A stretch of DNA of 21,527 nucleotides. It comes from an uncultured Clostridia bacterium (GTDB lineage: Bacteria; Bacillota; Clostridia; Oscillospirales; Ruminococcaceae). The notes beneath the pieces are model-generated. The model did no database searches. It had not been told where the DNA came from and saw only the letters and a program-made list of their open reading frames with translations. The stretch lies in NCBI GenBank assembly GCA_947632425.1, contig CANRPG010000010.1, positions 1 to 21,527 on the forward strand. Direction: 5' to 3'. Below, in pieces: positions 5,948-14,541 of this stretch. The position numbers and the translations under genes were made by a program. Numbering within the stretch: position 1 is the stretch's first letter; each line of letters begins with the position of its first letter.

Positions 5948-7432
5948 ATGATGAAAACGGGATTTGACAATGAAAAATATCTGAAGATGCAGTCGGAGCA
6001 CATCAGGGAAAGGATAGCGCAGTTCGGGGGGAAGCTGTACCTTGAATTTGGCGGCAAGCTGTTTGACGACTATCATGCCTCGCGCGTGCTGCCCGGTTTC
6101 AAGCCTGACAGCAAATTGCAGATGCTGTTGCAGCTCAAAGACGATGCCGAGATAGTTATTGCGATAAACGCGGGCGACATTGAGAAAAACAAGATACGCG
6201 GCGACCTTGGCATAACATACGACGTTGACGTTTTAAGACTGATAGGCGTGTTCAGAAAGATAGGTCTGTACGTTGGCAGCGTGGTGCTGACGCAGTATGA
6301 TGGGCAGACGGCTGCCGACAACTTCAAAAAACGGCTGGAGGGCTTGGGCATAAAGGTCTACAAGCACTACATTATCGAGGGCTACCCTTCAAATATATCG
6401 AATATACTGAGCGAAAACGGCTTTGGCAAGAATGAGTACATAGAGACTGAAAGGCAGCTTATTGTTGTTACCGCACCGGGCCCCGGAAGCGGCAAAATGG
6501 CTACCTGCCTTTCGCAGCTTTACCACGAGCACGAGAGGGGAGTGGAGGCAGGCTATGCGAAGTTTGAGACATTCCCGATATGGAACATACCGCTGAAGCA
6601 CCCTGTGAACCTTGCATATGAGGCGGCAACGGCAGACCTTAACGACGTCAACATGATAGACCCGTTCCATCTGGAGGCATACGGAAAAACTACCGTAAAC
6701 TACAACCGCGATGTTGAGATATTCCCCGTGCTGAACGCTATGTTTGAGCGCATTCTGGGAGAGTCGCCGTACAGATCGCCTACGGATATGGGCGTAAACA
6801 TGGCAGGCAACTGCATTATTGACGACGATGTGGTGAAAGAGGCATCTAATCAAGAGATAATAAGAAGATACTACAGCGCGCTTTGTGCCGAGCGTCAGGG
6901 ACGGGGCACTAAAGAAGAAATATACAAGATAGAACTGCTGATGAATCAGGCAGGCGTTACCACGGGCGACAGAAAGGCTGTGAATGCGGCTCTTGAAAAG
7001 GCAGAAAAAACGGGCGACACCGCCGCGGCTATGGAACTTACCGACGGCAGGATAGTTACCGGAAAGACCAGCGAGCTTCTTGGCGCTGCTTCTTCAATGC
7101 TGCTGAATGCGCTGAAAACCCTTGCAGGGATAGACGATGCGGTGCTGCTTATCTCGCCCAACGTTATAGAGCCGATACAGAAGCTTAAAACAAAGCACTT
7201 GGGCAACAGCAACCCTCGGCTGCACACCGATGAGGTTTTGCTTGCGCTGTCGATATGCGCTGTTACCAACCCGACCGCCGAGCTTGCTCTGGAGCAGCTT
7301 TCAAAGCTGAAAGGCGCGCAGGTGCACTCTACCGTAATTCTTTCAAACGTTGACGAAAAGGTGTTCAAACGCCTTGGCGCAGACCTTACCTGCGAGGCGA
7401 AATTTCAGGAGAACAAGTATTATCAAAACTAG
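5948..7432 (+). CDS. DUF1846 domain-containing protein
   Basis: This 494-residue soluble protein matches the DUF1846 family over its full length: it opens with GFDNEKYLKMQSEHIRERI, has FGGKLFDDYHASRVLPGF at about 34-51 and, at about 173-187, VVTAPGPGSGKMATC, which resembles a nucleotide-binding loop. Further blocks are NPVNLAYEAAT-like, MIDPFHLEAYGKT and SPTDMGVNMAGNC. Structures of family members are known from streptococci and clostridia but no reaction has been firmly assigned, so I name none. Two start codons in a row (5948 and 5951) are served by an AGAGGAG site. A long hairpin lies just upstream; a YitT-type gene follows 47 bases after the stop. Confidence 0.9.
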   Translation: MMKTGFDNEKYLKMQSEHIRERIAQFGGKLYLEFGGKLFDDYHASRVLPGFKPDSKLQMLLQLKDDAEIVIAINAGDIEKNKIRGDLGITYDVDVLRLIGVFRKIGLYVGSVVLTQYDGQTAADNFKKRLEGLGIKVYKHYIIEGYPSNISNILSENGFGKNEYIETERQLIVVTAPGPGSGKMATCLSQLYHEHERGVEAGYAKFETFPIWNIPLKHPVNLAYEAATADLNDVNMIDPFHLEAYGKTTVNYNRDVEIFPVLNAMFERILGESPYRSPTDMGVNMAGNCIIDDDVVKEASNQEIIRRYYSALCAERQGRGTKEEIYKIELLMNQAGVTTGDRKAVNAALEKAEKTGDTAAAMELTDGRIVTGKTSELLGAASSMLLNALKTLAGIDDAVLLISPNVIEPIQKLKTKHLGNSNPRLHTDEVLLALSICAVTNPTAELALEQLSKLKGAQVHSTVILSNVDEKVFKRLGADLTCEAKFQENKYYQN

Positions 7433-7479
7433 GTGATTTTTTGATAGGATACGGCGCATAATACCCTTGGGGTGATGGC

Positions 7480-8340
7480 GTGCGCAAAGTGTTTTATCAT
7501 GCGGCAAGGCTTTTTGTTATAGTCTTATCTGCCGCGGCGGTGGGAGCAGGAATAAGCCTGTTTTTAACGCCCGGGGGTCTTGTGCCGGGCGGAGTGAGCG
7601 GTATTTCTATAATCATAAACAAGCTGACGGGCATAAAGGTCGGCACGCTTAGTTTTGTTATAAACATACCGCTTTTGATAATTGCGCTTTACAAATTCGG
7701 CGCGAAGTTTTTTGCCGACACTCTTTTTTCTATAGCTGCCTGCTCGGCGGCGATGAACATTTTTGACGAGATGACCCCCGTTACCTATGATGCCACAGCG
7801 TGTGCGCTGGCAGGGGGAGCGCTCTCGGCTATAGGGATAGGCGTGATAATGCGCTGCGGCTCTACCACGGGCGGCTCTGACATTGTAGTAAAGCTTATTA
7901 AGCAGAAGTTTGCGTATATAAAAACGGGTGCGCTTTTCTTTATACTTGACAGCGCGGTGGCGTTTTTGTCGGGGGTAGTTTTCGGCGACTGGCGCATTGT
8001 TATATACTCTATGCTTACGATAACGGTATCCGGCTTTACTATGAACATGGTGCTTTACGGCTCTGACGAGGCAAAGCTGCTTTTTGTGGTATGCAACAAC
8101 TGCGACAAGGTGGTAAATGCGCTGATAGAGGGGCTTGAAGCTGGCGTGAGCACTATAGATGCGGTGGGAGGCTATACCCACAGCGGCAGAAAGATAGTGA
8201 TGTGCGCCATACGCAAACAAAATCTTTACAAGGCAAAGCAGCTTATATATTCATGCGATAGATCGGCGTTTATGATAGTATCATCGGCGACTGCGATTTA
8301 CGGCATGGGGTTTAAATCTTACGAGGACAGTGAACTTTAA
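7480..8340 (+). CDS. YitT family membrane protein (DUF161/DUF2179)
   Basis: The 286-residue protein has about five to six hydrophobic segments in its first 215 residues with the YitT signatures GGLVPGGVSGIS (32-43) and CGSTTGGSDI (126-135), followed by a cytoplasmic C-terminal DUF2179 domain (about 200-280, with GVSTIDAVGGYTHSGRK). Members are common in Firmicutes and often present in several copies; they are thought to be transport-like or sensory, but no substrate is proven. The start is GTG 7480, with GGGGTGAT a few bases upstream; no other in-frame start is close. The stop codon overlaps the ATG of the next gene by one base, which suggests translational coupling with the HAD phosphatase. 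Confidence 0.88.
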   Translation: MRKVFYHAARLFVIVLSAAAVGAGISLFLTPGGLVPGGVSGISIIINKLTGIKVGTLSFVINIPLLIIALYKFGAKFFADTLFSIAACSAAMNIFDEMTPVTYDATACALAGGALSAIGIGVIMRCGSTTGGSDIVVKLIKQKFAYIKTGALFFILDSAVAFLSGVVFGDWRIVIYSMLTITVSGFTMNMVLYGSDEAKLLFVVCNNCDKVVNALIEGLEAGVSTIDAVGGYTHSGRKIVMCAIRKQNLYKAKQLIYSCDRSAFMIVSSATAIYGMGFKSYEDSEL

Positions 8341-9017
8341 TGACATCATCTGCGGCGGCGAATATGCTGAAAGAGGCAAAGTGCGTTATATTTGATTTAG
8401 ATAACACGCTTCTTGATTCTCACGATGCGTGGCGAAACGTTGACTATGAGTTTTTCAAAAAGAGGAATATAGCAGAGCCCGACGGGTACGGCAAAAGCGT
8501 GGCTTACATGACGTTCAAAGAAGCCGCGGAATATACTATAGAATTATTGCAGCTTTCGGAGAGCGTTGAGGATATAACAAAAGAGTGGTTTGACTGCATA
8601 CAAAGGCAGTATTCACAGGAGCTTAAAGTTTTTGACGGCGTGAAAGAAATGCTGGCGGCTTTGAAACAGTGCGGCAAAAAAATAGCCCTTGCAACGGCTT
8701 CGGGCGAGAGGCTGTATGCTGCGGCGCTTGAAAACAACGGCATTTTGCAGTATTTTGACGCGTTTGCATCTACAGAGGAAACAGTTAGGGGAAAGGGATT
8801 TCCCGATGTGTATCTTCTGGCGGCGAAAAGGGCAGGCGCGCAGCCGTGCGAGTGCATAGTGTTTGAGGATATACCCACCGGCATAGCTGCTGCAAAACAG
8901 GGCGGTATGGCAGCGGCGGCATATTTTTGCAAGGCAAATGAAGATATCCGTGAGGAGCTTTCTGATCTTGCAGATGTATGCGTTGACGATTACCGCGCGC
9001 TGGCGCAGATGATATAA
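8340..9017 (+). CDS. HAD superfamily phosphatase (beta-phosphoglucomutase-like subfamily)
   Basis: The 225-residue protein shows all HAD motifs in order: FDLDNTLLDS with the nucleophile Asp19 and Asp21, a helical cap domain (about 25-95), motif II ATASG (118-122), a Lys in GKGFPDVY (about 151-158) and motif IV FEDIPTGIAAAKQGG (175-189). This fits small-molecule phosphatases and mutases acting on sugar phosphates; the exact substrate cannot be told. The start overlaps the yitT stop codon; an in-frame ATG at 8364 is an alternative but lacks a ribosome binding site. Transcription ends at the hairpin right after the stop codon. Confidence 0.88.
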   Translation: MTSSAAANMLKEAKCVIFDLDNTLLDSHDAWRNVDYEFFKKRNIAEPDGYGKSVAYMTFKEAAEYTIELLQLSESVEDITKEWFDCIQRQYSQELKVFDGVKEMLAALKQCGKKIALATASGERLYAAALENNGILQYFDAFASTEETVRGKGFPDVYLLAAKRAGAQPCECIVFEDIPTGIAAAKQGGMAAAAYFCKANEDIREELSDLADVCVDDYRALAQMI

Positions 9018-9022
9018 AAAAT

Positions 9023-9058
9023 AACGGCTCGCAATAGTGCGAACCGTTTTTGTTTTTT
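9023..9058 (+). terminator. bidirectional intrinsic terminator between convergent genes
   Basis: An 11-base-pair stem with one mismatch (9023-9033 with 9038-9048), ATAG loop, followed by a long T-run on the plus strand. On the minus strand the same hairpin is followed by ATTTTTTAT, so it can also stop the convergent lipoprotein transcript. Confidence 0.85.
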
Positions 9059-9072
9059 GCTTTGTGCTGATT

Positions 9073-9582
9073 TCAGGCGCTGGCGGCTTTTTCGTTCAGA
9101 GCTTCCTGTGCCTGATCGGTGATGTAGTAGTAAAACTTTGCAATATCCTGATTGTCTACAGAATATGTGAAATCGCCGTCATCTGTTCTGATATCGACCT
9201 TTCCGGTATCCTCGCCGCTGAAAAATGTGAAATCAATAATATATGCCCTTTTATTGCCGTTGATCATATATAATTTCACGAACGGCTCACCAACGGGAAA
9301 ATCATCGCTTTTATGATCGTAAGGCTCGGTAAGCTCGTTAGATGTAACATTCAGCAAAAAGTCATTTGCGGTCTCTATGACCTCGGCTTTGTCCAGAAGG
9401 ATATTATCCATGTCGGGACCGTAAAGCGACACATTGCAGTAGGCTTCGTCAAAGTTTATCGAATCTACTACAGAATCATAGTCGGTGCCGTCCTCTTTTG
9501 AACAGCCTGAAAAGCACAGCAGGCATACTGCCGCAGATACTATGGCAGCTATCCTGTAAAAACTTATCTTCTTCATATTCAT
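9073..9582 (-). CDS. putative lipoprotein of unknown function
   Basis: This 169-residue protein starts with a lipoprotein signal: basic MKK, a hydrophobic stretch and the lipobox FSGC, followed by SKEDG. The mature part is acidic (many Asp/Glu) and predicted to be beta-rich, with KAEVIETANDFLLNVTSNELTEPYD and a later VKLYMINGNKRAYIIDF. I recognise no family. It would sit on the outer face of the membrane. ATG 9582 is supported by GGAGG eight bases upstream; ATG 9576 is possible. It is a single-gene unit with its own promoter and a shared terminator. Confidence 0.75.
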   Translation of the reverse strand: MNMKKISFYRIAAIVSAAVCLLCFSGCSKEDGTDYDSVVDSINFDEAYCNVSLYGPDMDNILLDKAEVIETANDFLLNVTSNELTEPYDHKSDDFPVGEPFVKLYMINGNKRAYIIDFTFFSGEDTGKVDIRTDDGDFTYSVDNQDIAKFYYYITDQAQEALNEKAASA

Positions 9583-9615
9583 ATGCTACACCTCCATATA
9601 CTTTATGTTATTAAC

Positions 9616-9644
9616 ATTATAGCATATATGTGCGGTCTGTTCAA
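9616..9644 (-). promoter_or_regulatory. sigma-A-type promoter of the lipoprotein gene
   Basis: On the minus strand TTGAAC (9639-9644), a 17-base spacer and TATAAT (9616-9621) with an extended TGC. It lies about 34 bases before the start codon at 9582. Confidence 0.75.
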
Positions 9645-9703
9645 GATATAACATCTACAAAAAAACTAAGTAAAATTGGATAAATTGCACAGAAGATATT
9701 TTA

Positions 9704-10993
9704 TCATGTAAACAGCAGGTCGTTTATGAATTTGGTGATGTCGTCCCAGTACATATATCCGAAATAGCCTGCAAGACCCAGCACGAACAGTATGATGATT
9801 ATTATGAAAAGTATTTTGCCGTTGCGCTGCGCGACTTTGTTTTCTTCAAACTCATTTGTCTCGCCGCCCGAGAAAACATCTCTCATATTTGAATAGGGCA
9901 GCGTTGGGTTGAGCATATCGTTTATGTTCACGTCGGAATACTTTTCTTCCAGCGTCATCTGCTCGCCCTCGAGGCTGTAGGGAGATTTCAGACGCTTTTC
10001 GTCTTTTGCGGTGGTGTTTACCGACTGCATGGAAAGCTTTGCTTCGTCCTCTTTGCCCAGGTTGCCCGAGCCGAACACAACATCGGTCTTGAGGTCTTTT
10101 ATTACCTGATTTCTCGCTCTGTTGGCTCTTAGCATCTGCCGCAGAGTTTCGTTATATATGTTGTCCTCGTCAAGACCTTCGACCAGGCTTATTGTCTGCG
10201 TATTGCCCTCTTCGTCTTTCTTGCCTTCCTGCTCTTCAAGGTATGCCTCGGTAAGCGAAATGCCCTTCATAGACGGGTTTCTGCCGACAGACTTTTTAGA
10301 CTGCTTTGAAGCTTCTTCTGCCTTTTCGGTAAGCGTTTGCAGATCGTCGTCCTCGTTGCCGAAATTCTCAAACACTCTTACCGAAAGCACTTCAACAGCT
10401 GACTGACAATCCATAGAGCCTTTTACAAGCTCTTTCAGCGGAAGAAGTATTATCTCGCAGAATGTTGAGTGGAAAGCATATATAGTATCAAAATCATTCT
10501 CGTATATATCCTGAGGATAGCGGTTGTCAAACAGCCTGTACCAGTCGGTAGGGTCGGAGCATATAAGCTCATCTATATACTTTGCCAGCTTGAACCACAT
10601 CGACTTGTACATAATGTTGCGGTCGTGCAGCACCAGCCATATGTAGCAGCTGAGGAAACAGTCGTAGCAGTCAATATTGTCGATAAGTATGCTTATATCC
10701 GTCTGCGAGGGGTCATAGGCATACATACTGTCGGCATACGCAAAGGCGCGGTAGCCGTTGCTGAGCACCTTATCGCGCGAGGCGGTTATGTTGTCAACGT
10801 CTCTTAATACAGGCGGAAGATACTTCAGGTCATAGTCAGACTCAAATTCGCCTATAGTGCCGTCCTCGCACATATCCAGAAGCCGGTCGTACCGCTCGTC
10901 AATTTCCTCTGCCGAAGCGTTTACAGGAATACCGAGAACTCTGTAGGGGTTGTTTGAAAACAGCTCTGTTGCTGTTACGCCAAGTTTGTCCAT
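9704..10993 (-). CDS. tail-anchored protein with a degenerate J-like domain
   Basis: A 429-residue protein. The N-terminus (about residues 10-90) begins like a DnaJ domain, NNPYRVLGIPVNASAEEIDERY, but lacks the HPD tripeptide that DnaJ proteins need to stimulate DnaK; the following FLPPVLRD-type block (here YLPPVLRDVDNI) is shared, in my memory, with a variant J-like group in Firmicutes. A helical, Trp/Tyr/Cys-rich middle (about 95-215) and a long polar, probably disordered region (220-385) follow. A single membrane segment (about 393-413) near the C-terminus leaves almost the whole protein in the cytoplasm. Its role is unknown. It is divergent from the gene at 11240. A short hairpin lies in its leader near 11010-11025. 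Confidence 0.7.
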   Translation of the reverse strand: MDKLGVTATELFSNNPYRVLGIPVNASAEEIDERYDRLLDMCEDGTIGEFESDYDLKYLPPVLRDVDNITASRDKVLSNGYRAFAYADSMYAYDPSQTDISILIDNIDCYDCFLSCYIWLVLHDRNIMYKSMWFKLAKYIDELICSDPTDWYRLFDNRYPQDIYENDFDTIYAFHSTFCEIILLPLKELVKGSMDCQSAVEVLSVRVFENFGNEDDDLQTLTEKAEEASKQSKKSVGRNPSMKGISLTEAYLEEQEGKKDEEGNTQTISLVEGLDEDNIYNETLRQMLRANRARNQVIKDLKTDVVFGSGNLGKEDEAKLSMQSVNTTAKDEKRLKSPYSLEGEQMTLEEKYSDVNINDMLNPTLPYSNMRDVFSGGETNEFEENKVAQRNGKILFIIIIILFVLGLAGYFGYMYWDDITKFINDLLFT

Positions 10994-11048
10994 AGTAATT
11001 CTCCAATCAGCCGAAAAAGGTCGGCGAAAGTGTATTATATATACTTCT

Positions 11049-11054
11049 ATTATA
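11049..11054 (-). promoter_or_regulatory. probable extended -10 promoter of the J-like gene
   Basis: On the minus strand TGCTATAAT gives a perfect -10 box with extended TGn. No good -35 box is found at 16-18 bases upstream, so this would rely on the extended -10. It lies 56 bases before the start codon. Confidence 0.5.
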
Positions 11055-11160
11055 GCAAAGCAGAGAGTTGTTTTTATTACTATTTTGTTGTAAATTTATT
11101 AACTAACTGTAAACAAAAGGTTTTCGCCCGTGGTGTATTATTTTTTTACCAAAAAAGTGA

Positions 11161-11189
11161 TTGATTTTTTGTAAGATATGTTGTATAAT
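11161..11189 (+). promoter_or_regulatory. sigma-A-type promoter of the 11240 operon
   Basis: TTGATT (11161-11166), 17 bases, TATAAT (11184-11189). About 50 bases before the GTG start at 11240. It is divergent from the J-like gene promoter about 110 bases away. Confidence 0.7.
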
Positions 11190-11239
11190 AGTATGTAGAT
11201 GTGAGCAAGTTATGTTTTTGTATGAGGGGAGCGTTGACC

Positions 11240-12043
11240 GTGGGACTTTTTGGCAGGAAAAAATCAAAAGAAAATACAGCTGCGCCTTCTGCGGTCACGA
11301 TAAAGACCGCGCCTACAGATGAAAAGACTGCGCCTGCTATGGCGATGGGCTCCGACGACTTTTTCAAGAGCGAGGAGAGCAAGAGTGTAAAGGGTCTGAA
11401 AAGCATAAAGAAAAGCACCGTTGACGAAAAGGTAGCTATTATGGAAAAAGAGCTTGCCGACCGCCCCGAGCCGCTCGATTACAAAAGCTATGATAAAAAC
11501 CCCGTAAGGGCAAAAGAGCTTGACAGGGCAAACGAAGATTTCATTGAGATATGCGCGCAGGTAGACGAAAAAGAAAGCATGACAAGATACAACATAATAA
11601 AAAGCGCGCTGCAAGACGACATGGATAAGAAAGTCGAGGAGCTTGCGAATATCTACGACTATCTGACTGATGAAAATTACGACCGCAACACCGCAGAGTT
11701 CAACGAAGTGTATGACGAAGAAAGTTTTCGCCGCACTATGGAGATAGATATGCAGTTTGCCGAGAAGCGTGAGAAAGCCAAGAGCAATATGCCCTCGCTT
11801 ACGCAGGAACAGCTGGATGCTATACGCAAGTTTGAGGAGAGCGACATAAAGGCGAAGCCCATAGAAGAGCAGGGCGAGATACCCGAGCTTTCTGCAAAAG
11901 TGGTAGATGAGCTTACCGCAAAATTTGAAGAAAAATACAGCAGGATAGCCAAAGAAAAAGACGAGCAGGACAAAAGCGCCGAGGACAGCGCTAAGGCTGA
12001 GGAAGATGCAGAACTTGCGCGGCTGAGAGCAATGTTTGGGTAA
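11240..12043 (+). CDS. charged cytoplasmic protein of unknown function
   Basis: A 267-residue protein starting with GLFGRKKSKEN, then an Ala/Thr/Lys-rich segment to about residue 60 that is probably disordered, then a long, mostly helical region rich in Glu, Lys and Asp (about 60-265), with possible coiled coil. There are no signal, membrane or catalytic motifs, and I recognise no family. An upstream in-frame reading from 11201 exists, but GTG 11240 has GAGGGGAG eight bases upstream and gives the natural LFGRKK start common among small cytoplasmic proteins. It shares a promoter region with the divergent J-like gene and is followed 42 bases later by another unknown gene. Confidence 0.7.
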   Translation: MGLFGRKKSKENTAAPSAVTIKTAPTDEKTAPAMAMGSDDFFKSEESKSVKGLKSIKKSTVDEKVAIMEKELADRPEPLDYKSYDKNPVRAKELDRANEDFIEICAQVDEKESMTRYNIIKSALQDDMDKKVEELANIYDYLTDENYDRNTAEFNEVYDEESFRRTMEIDMQFAEKREKAKSNMPSLTQEQLDAIRKFEESDIKAKPIEEQGEIPELSAKVVDELTAKFEEKYSRIAKEKDEQDKSAEDSAKAEEDAELARLRAMFG

Positions 12044-12085
12044 TAATTTATATTATTATAAAATAGAAAAAGGAGAATGTTTTAA

Positions 12086-12604
12086 ATGAACATCGACAAG
12101 AACGAACCGATAATCAAGTATGCCGAGAAGGGCAAGCCGTTCAATTATGAGAAGCTTTTCCTAAATACCGTGGCTGACTACATTTTTGAGTACAAGGGCA
12201 CTATTTACGAAAAGCTTACCGATAAGGACAAATCTATATCGCTGGCGAGAATTATCAAGAAAATGGAAGTAAACGGCGTGCCCGTGCAGGAGTTTTTCAG
12301 GGCGGACATCGACGCATGGAACGAAAAAGGCGACAGCTTCCAGACGGTTTTGAACCTTGTGAACCTTATGGCGCAGGATATTTTCTGCTGCTTTGACAAG
12401 AACGTAAGAACAGAGCAGGGCTTCAAAAGGGTAAACAGGCTGTATGCCATAAACAACGAGGGCAAGCTGGATTACTTTATCTACGTTGATTCTGACAAGA
12501 AGGGACTTTTCTCAAAGAAGAAAGATCCCTCGCCGATAGCGGTATATTTTGCAGATCTTAAAGACAGATGTGAAAAGGGTCTGCTGCCGCGCACAAAGAA
12601 CTAA
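12086..12604 (+). CDS. hypothetical cytoplasmic protein
   Basis: A 172-residue soluble protein with mixed helices and strands, not assigned to a family. Notable segments are KYAEKGKPFNYEKLF, a Cys pair in DIFCCFDKN and a LFSKKKDPSPIAVYF block near the end. The ATG is preceded by AAAGGAG at good distance. It lies between the charged protein and the cyclophilin, all on the plus strand, with only 16 bases to the next start codon, so the three form a likely operon ended by the terminator at 13108. Confidence 0.7.
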   Translation: MNIDKNEPIIKYAEKGKPFNYEKLFLNTVADYIFEYKGTIYEKLTDKDKSISLARIIKKMEVNGVPVQEFFRADIDAWNEKGDSFQTVLNLVNLMAQDIFCCFDKNVRTEQGFKRVNRLYAINNEGKLDYFIYVDSDKKGLFSKKKDPSPIAVYFADLKDRCEKGLLPRTKN

Positions 12605-12620
12605 GCAAGGAGCAGGAAAT

Positions 12621-13091
12621 ATGGTAACTATTGAAATGGAAAACGGCAAGAAGATAAAGATAGAGCTTTATCCCGATGCCGCGCCGATAACCGTTGCAAA
12701 TTTTGAAAAGTTGGTATCGCAGGGTTTTTATGACGGCCTGCGTTTTCACAGAGTTATAAAGGGCTTTATGATACAGGGCGGCGACCCTATGGGCAACGGA
12801 ATGGGCGGCGCTAAAGAGAAGATAAAGGGCGAATTTGCCGCAAACGGCGTGAACAACCCTATAAAGCACACAAGAGGTGTTGTATCTATGGCGCGCGCTA
12901 TGATGCCCAACTCTGCAAGCTCGCAGTTTTTTATCATGCACCAAGATGCGCCTCACCTTGACGGGCAGTATGCTGCATTCGGCAAAGTTGTAGAGGGTAT
13001 GGACGTCGTTGACGAGATAGCCGAAACTAAGACAGACCGCAATGATATGCCGCTTGAACCGCAGGTAATGAAGAAAGTTACTATTGACTAA
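12621..13091 (+). CDS. cyclophilin-type peptidyl-prolyl cis-trans isomerase
   Basis: The 156-residue protein has the complete short cyclophilin fold with the active-site block FHRVIKGFMIQGGDP (42-56, including Arg44, Phe49 and Gln52), SSQFFIMH (100-107) and LDGQYAAFGKVVEGMDVV (113-130). It catalyses cis-trans isomerisation of peptide bonds before proline. No signal peptide is present, so it works in the cytoplasm. ATG 12621 is preferred over upstream starts because AAGGAG lies nearby and the family begins at this point (VTIEMENGKKIKIELYP). It is the last gene of its operon. Confidence 0.95.
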   Translation: MVTIEMENGKKIKIELYPDAAPITVANFEKLVSQGFYDGLRFHRVIKGFMIQGGDPMGNGMGGAKEKIKGEFAANGVNNPIKHTRGVVSMARAMMPNSASSQFFIMHQDAPHLDGQYAAFGKVVEGMDVVDEIAETKTDRNDMPLEPQVMKKVTID

Positions 13092-13107
13092 AAAATATTC
13101 TATGTAT

Positions 13108-13137
13108 AAAGACCGTACCGAAAGTGCGGTCTTTTTT
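13108..13137 (+). terminator. intrinsic terminator after the cyclophilin gene
   Basis: An 11-base-pair stem with one G-U pair (13108-13118 with 13124-13134), a CGAAA loop and a T-run. It lies between convergent genes; the reverse direction has only a short T stretch, so it works mainly for the plus strand. Confidence 0.85.
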
Positions 13138-13142
13138 GTGTG

Positions 13143-14375
13143 CTATCCTGCCATTTGCAGAGAGATGCCGTCCTCGCAGGACATAGCGGCGGAGTACATT
13201 TTGTCAGCCATTATAGCATAGCCGCGTGTGGTGTCTTTTACGAAAACGTGCGTTACAGCGCCCACCAGTTTGCCGTTTTGTATTATGGGGCTGCCGCTCA
13301 TTCCCTGAACTATGCCGCCTGCTCTCGCTAAAAGCGTTTTGTCGGTCACGTGTATAACCATGTCTTTCACGCCGCTGTCTGAAAGGTCAATGCTTTCTAT
13401 CTCGATGGAATATTCTTTCGGTGCGCCGCCGTCAAGGGTGCAAAGTATAGAAGCTTTTCCCGTTTCTACCTCCTGACGGTAGCCCAGGGGATATGCTTTG
13501 GCTGTTGAGGGTATAGAATAAGCATTTCCGTATACGCCCCTGTCGCAGTTGAGAAGTATATCGCCGCGCGCTTTGCCGCCCGAGAAAAGCCCCTGTATCT
13601 CGCCGGGCTGACCGAAGGTGCTTTTGTTTACGCCGGTTATCTCAACGCCGCAGATGCTGCCGCTGCCGCAGGGAAATTCTTCGCCTGTATCGCTGTCGCA
13701 CACCGCGTGTCCCAGTCCTGCATACATACCGCTGGAGGGGTCGTAAAAGGTAACAGTGCCTATTCCTGCCGAGCTGTCGCGAATGTCAATGCCTGCCTTA
13801 TAAGTTCCGCAGTAAAGCTTTGGCGTTATTGTAAGCGCCATTTCGCTGCCGCCGCGCATTATAACAACTTCGGTGGGTCTGCCCTTGCTTGCCATTATAA
13901 TGTCTGCAAACGACTGGTTTGTGTCAACTTCTTTTCCTGCGGCTGAAATTATAACGTCGCCTGTTTGTATTCCGCACTCACGTGCAGGGCTGGAGCCCCC
14001 TATATCATTTATGCCTACCACTACCGCACCTTGCGCTTCAAGCTTTATGCCGAACGGGTCGCCGCCGCTCATAAGCATAACGGGCGAGGAAGCGTTTGCA
14101 GTAACTGTCTTTATCGGTATGCAGCCGAGGAGCATTAAAGTTCTCTGTTCGCTGCCGCCCGTGGTAAAGCTTGCCCTTGTTTCTGCCATAGCGCTTTTTG
14201 AGGTAATATACGGCATTGAAGAAAAGGTAAGCTGCCCTGCGTTAGGCACGTTGTAGCTGTCAGGCAGCGCAGAACTGTATATCCCTGCAAGCATAAGAAG
14301 AACGAGCGATACAGCCGAAAACGTACACGCCGCCGCGGCTGTAACAGCCCTTATCCTGTGTTTTATATTTTTCAT
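13143..14375 (-). CDS. spoIVB: SpoIVB peptidase (S55 family)
   Basis: The 410-residue protein has a short basic N-terminus, one membrane segment (about 11-32), a PDZ domain (about 105-185, with GIKLEAQGAVVVGINDI and GIQTGDVIISAAGKEV) and the SpoIVB peptidase domain. Active-site residues by comparison with Bacillus subtilis are His223 in GLGHAVCDSD, Asp345 in VTDKTLL and Ser360 in GIVQGMSGSPIIQNG. SpoIVB is secreted from the forespore and triggers SpoIVFA/SpoIVFB processing of pro-sigma-K. The frame extends to ATG 14474, but that extension is a basic low-complexity stretch containing a perfect hairpin, and I see no good ribosome binding site for either start. In Bacillus the gene lies beside spo0A; neither recN nor spo0A is in this window. 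Confidence 0.92.
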   Translation of the reverse strand: MKNIKHRIRAVTAAAACTFSAVSLVLLMLAGIYSSALPDSYNVPNAGQLTFSSMPYITSKSAMAETRASFTTGGSEQRTLMLLGCIPIKTVTANASSPVMLMSGGDPFGIKLEAQGAVVVGINDIGGSSPARECGIQTGDVIISAAGKEVDTNQSFADIIMASKGRPTEVVIMRGGSEMALTITPKLYCGTYKAGIDIRDSSAGIGTVTFYDPSSGMYAGLGHAVCDSDTGEEFPCGSGSICGVEITGVNKSTFGQPGEIQGLFSGGKARGDILLNCDRGVYGNAYSIPSTAKAYPLGYRQEVETGKASILCTLDGGAPKEYSIEIESIDLSDSGVKDMVIHVTDKTLLARAGGIVQGMSGSPIIQNGKLVGAVTHVFVKDTTRGYAIMADKMYSAAMSCEDGISLQMAG

Positions 14376-14390
14376 TTTTTCTATGTTCAA

Positions 14391-14417
14391 AGCCCTGCCG
14401 CGCTTTTGCGGCAGGAG
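14391..14417. repeat. GC-rich hairpin just upstream of spoIVB
   Basis: An 8-base-pair perfect inverted repeat, CCTGCCGC on one arm and GCGGCAGG on the other, around a 6-base loop. It sits 15-40 bases before the preferred spoIVB start. It argues that this stretch is leader rather than coding sequence and might limit translation. Confidence 0.4.
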
Positions 14418-14541
14418 CCTTGCCTTTCTTTTGTTCTGTGCGTTTGGGAACGCTTTTGCGCCCTTACTTATCATTTGCCCGTCAGTCGATAAAATTCACA
14501 TGGCTTTTCAAGTATTATTTTCATTGGCAGCACAAAAGGTA

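Noticed and set aside
7419..7447. Hairpin between the DUF1846 and YitT genes as a terminator
   Set aside because: The stem is short and AT-rich (TATCAAAA with TTTTGATA) and is not followed by a T-run, so it was not listed.
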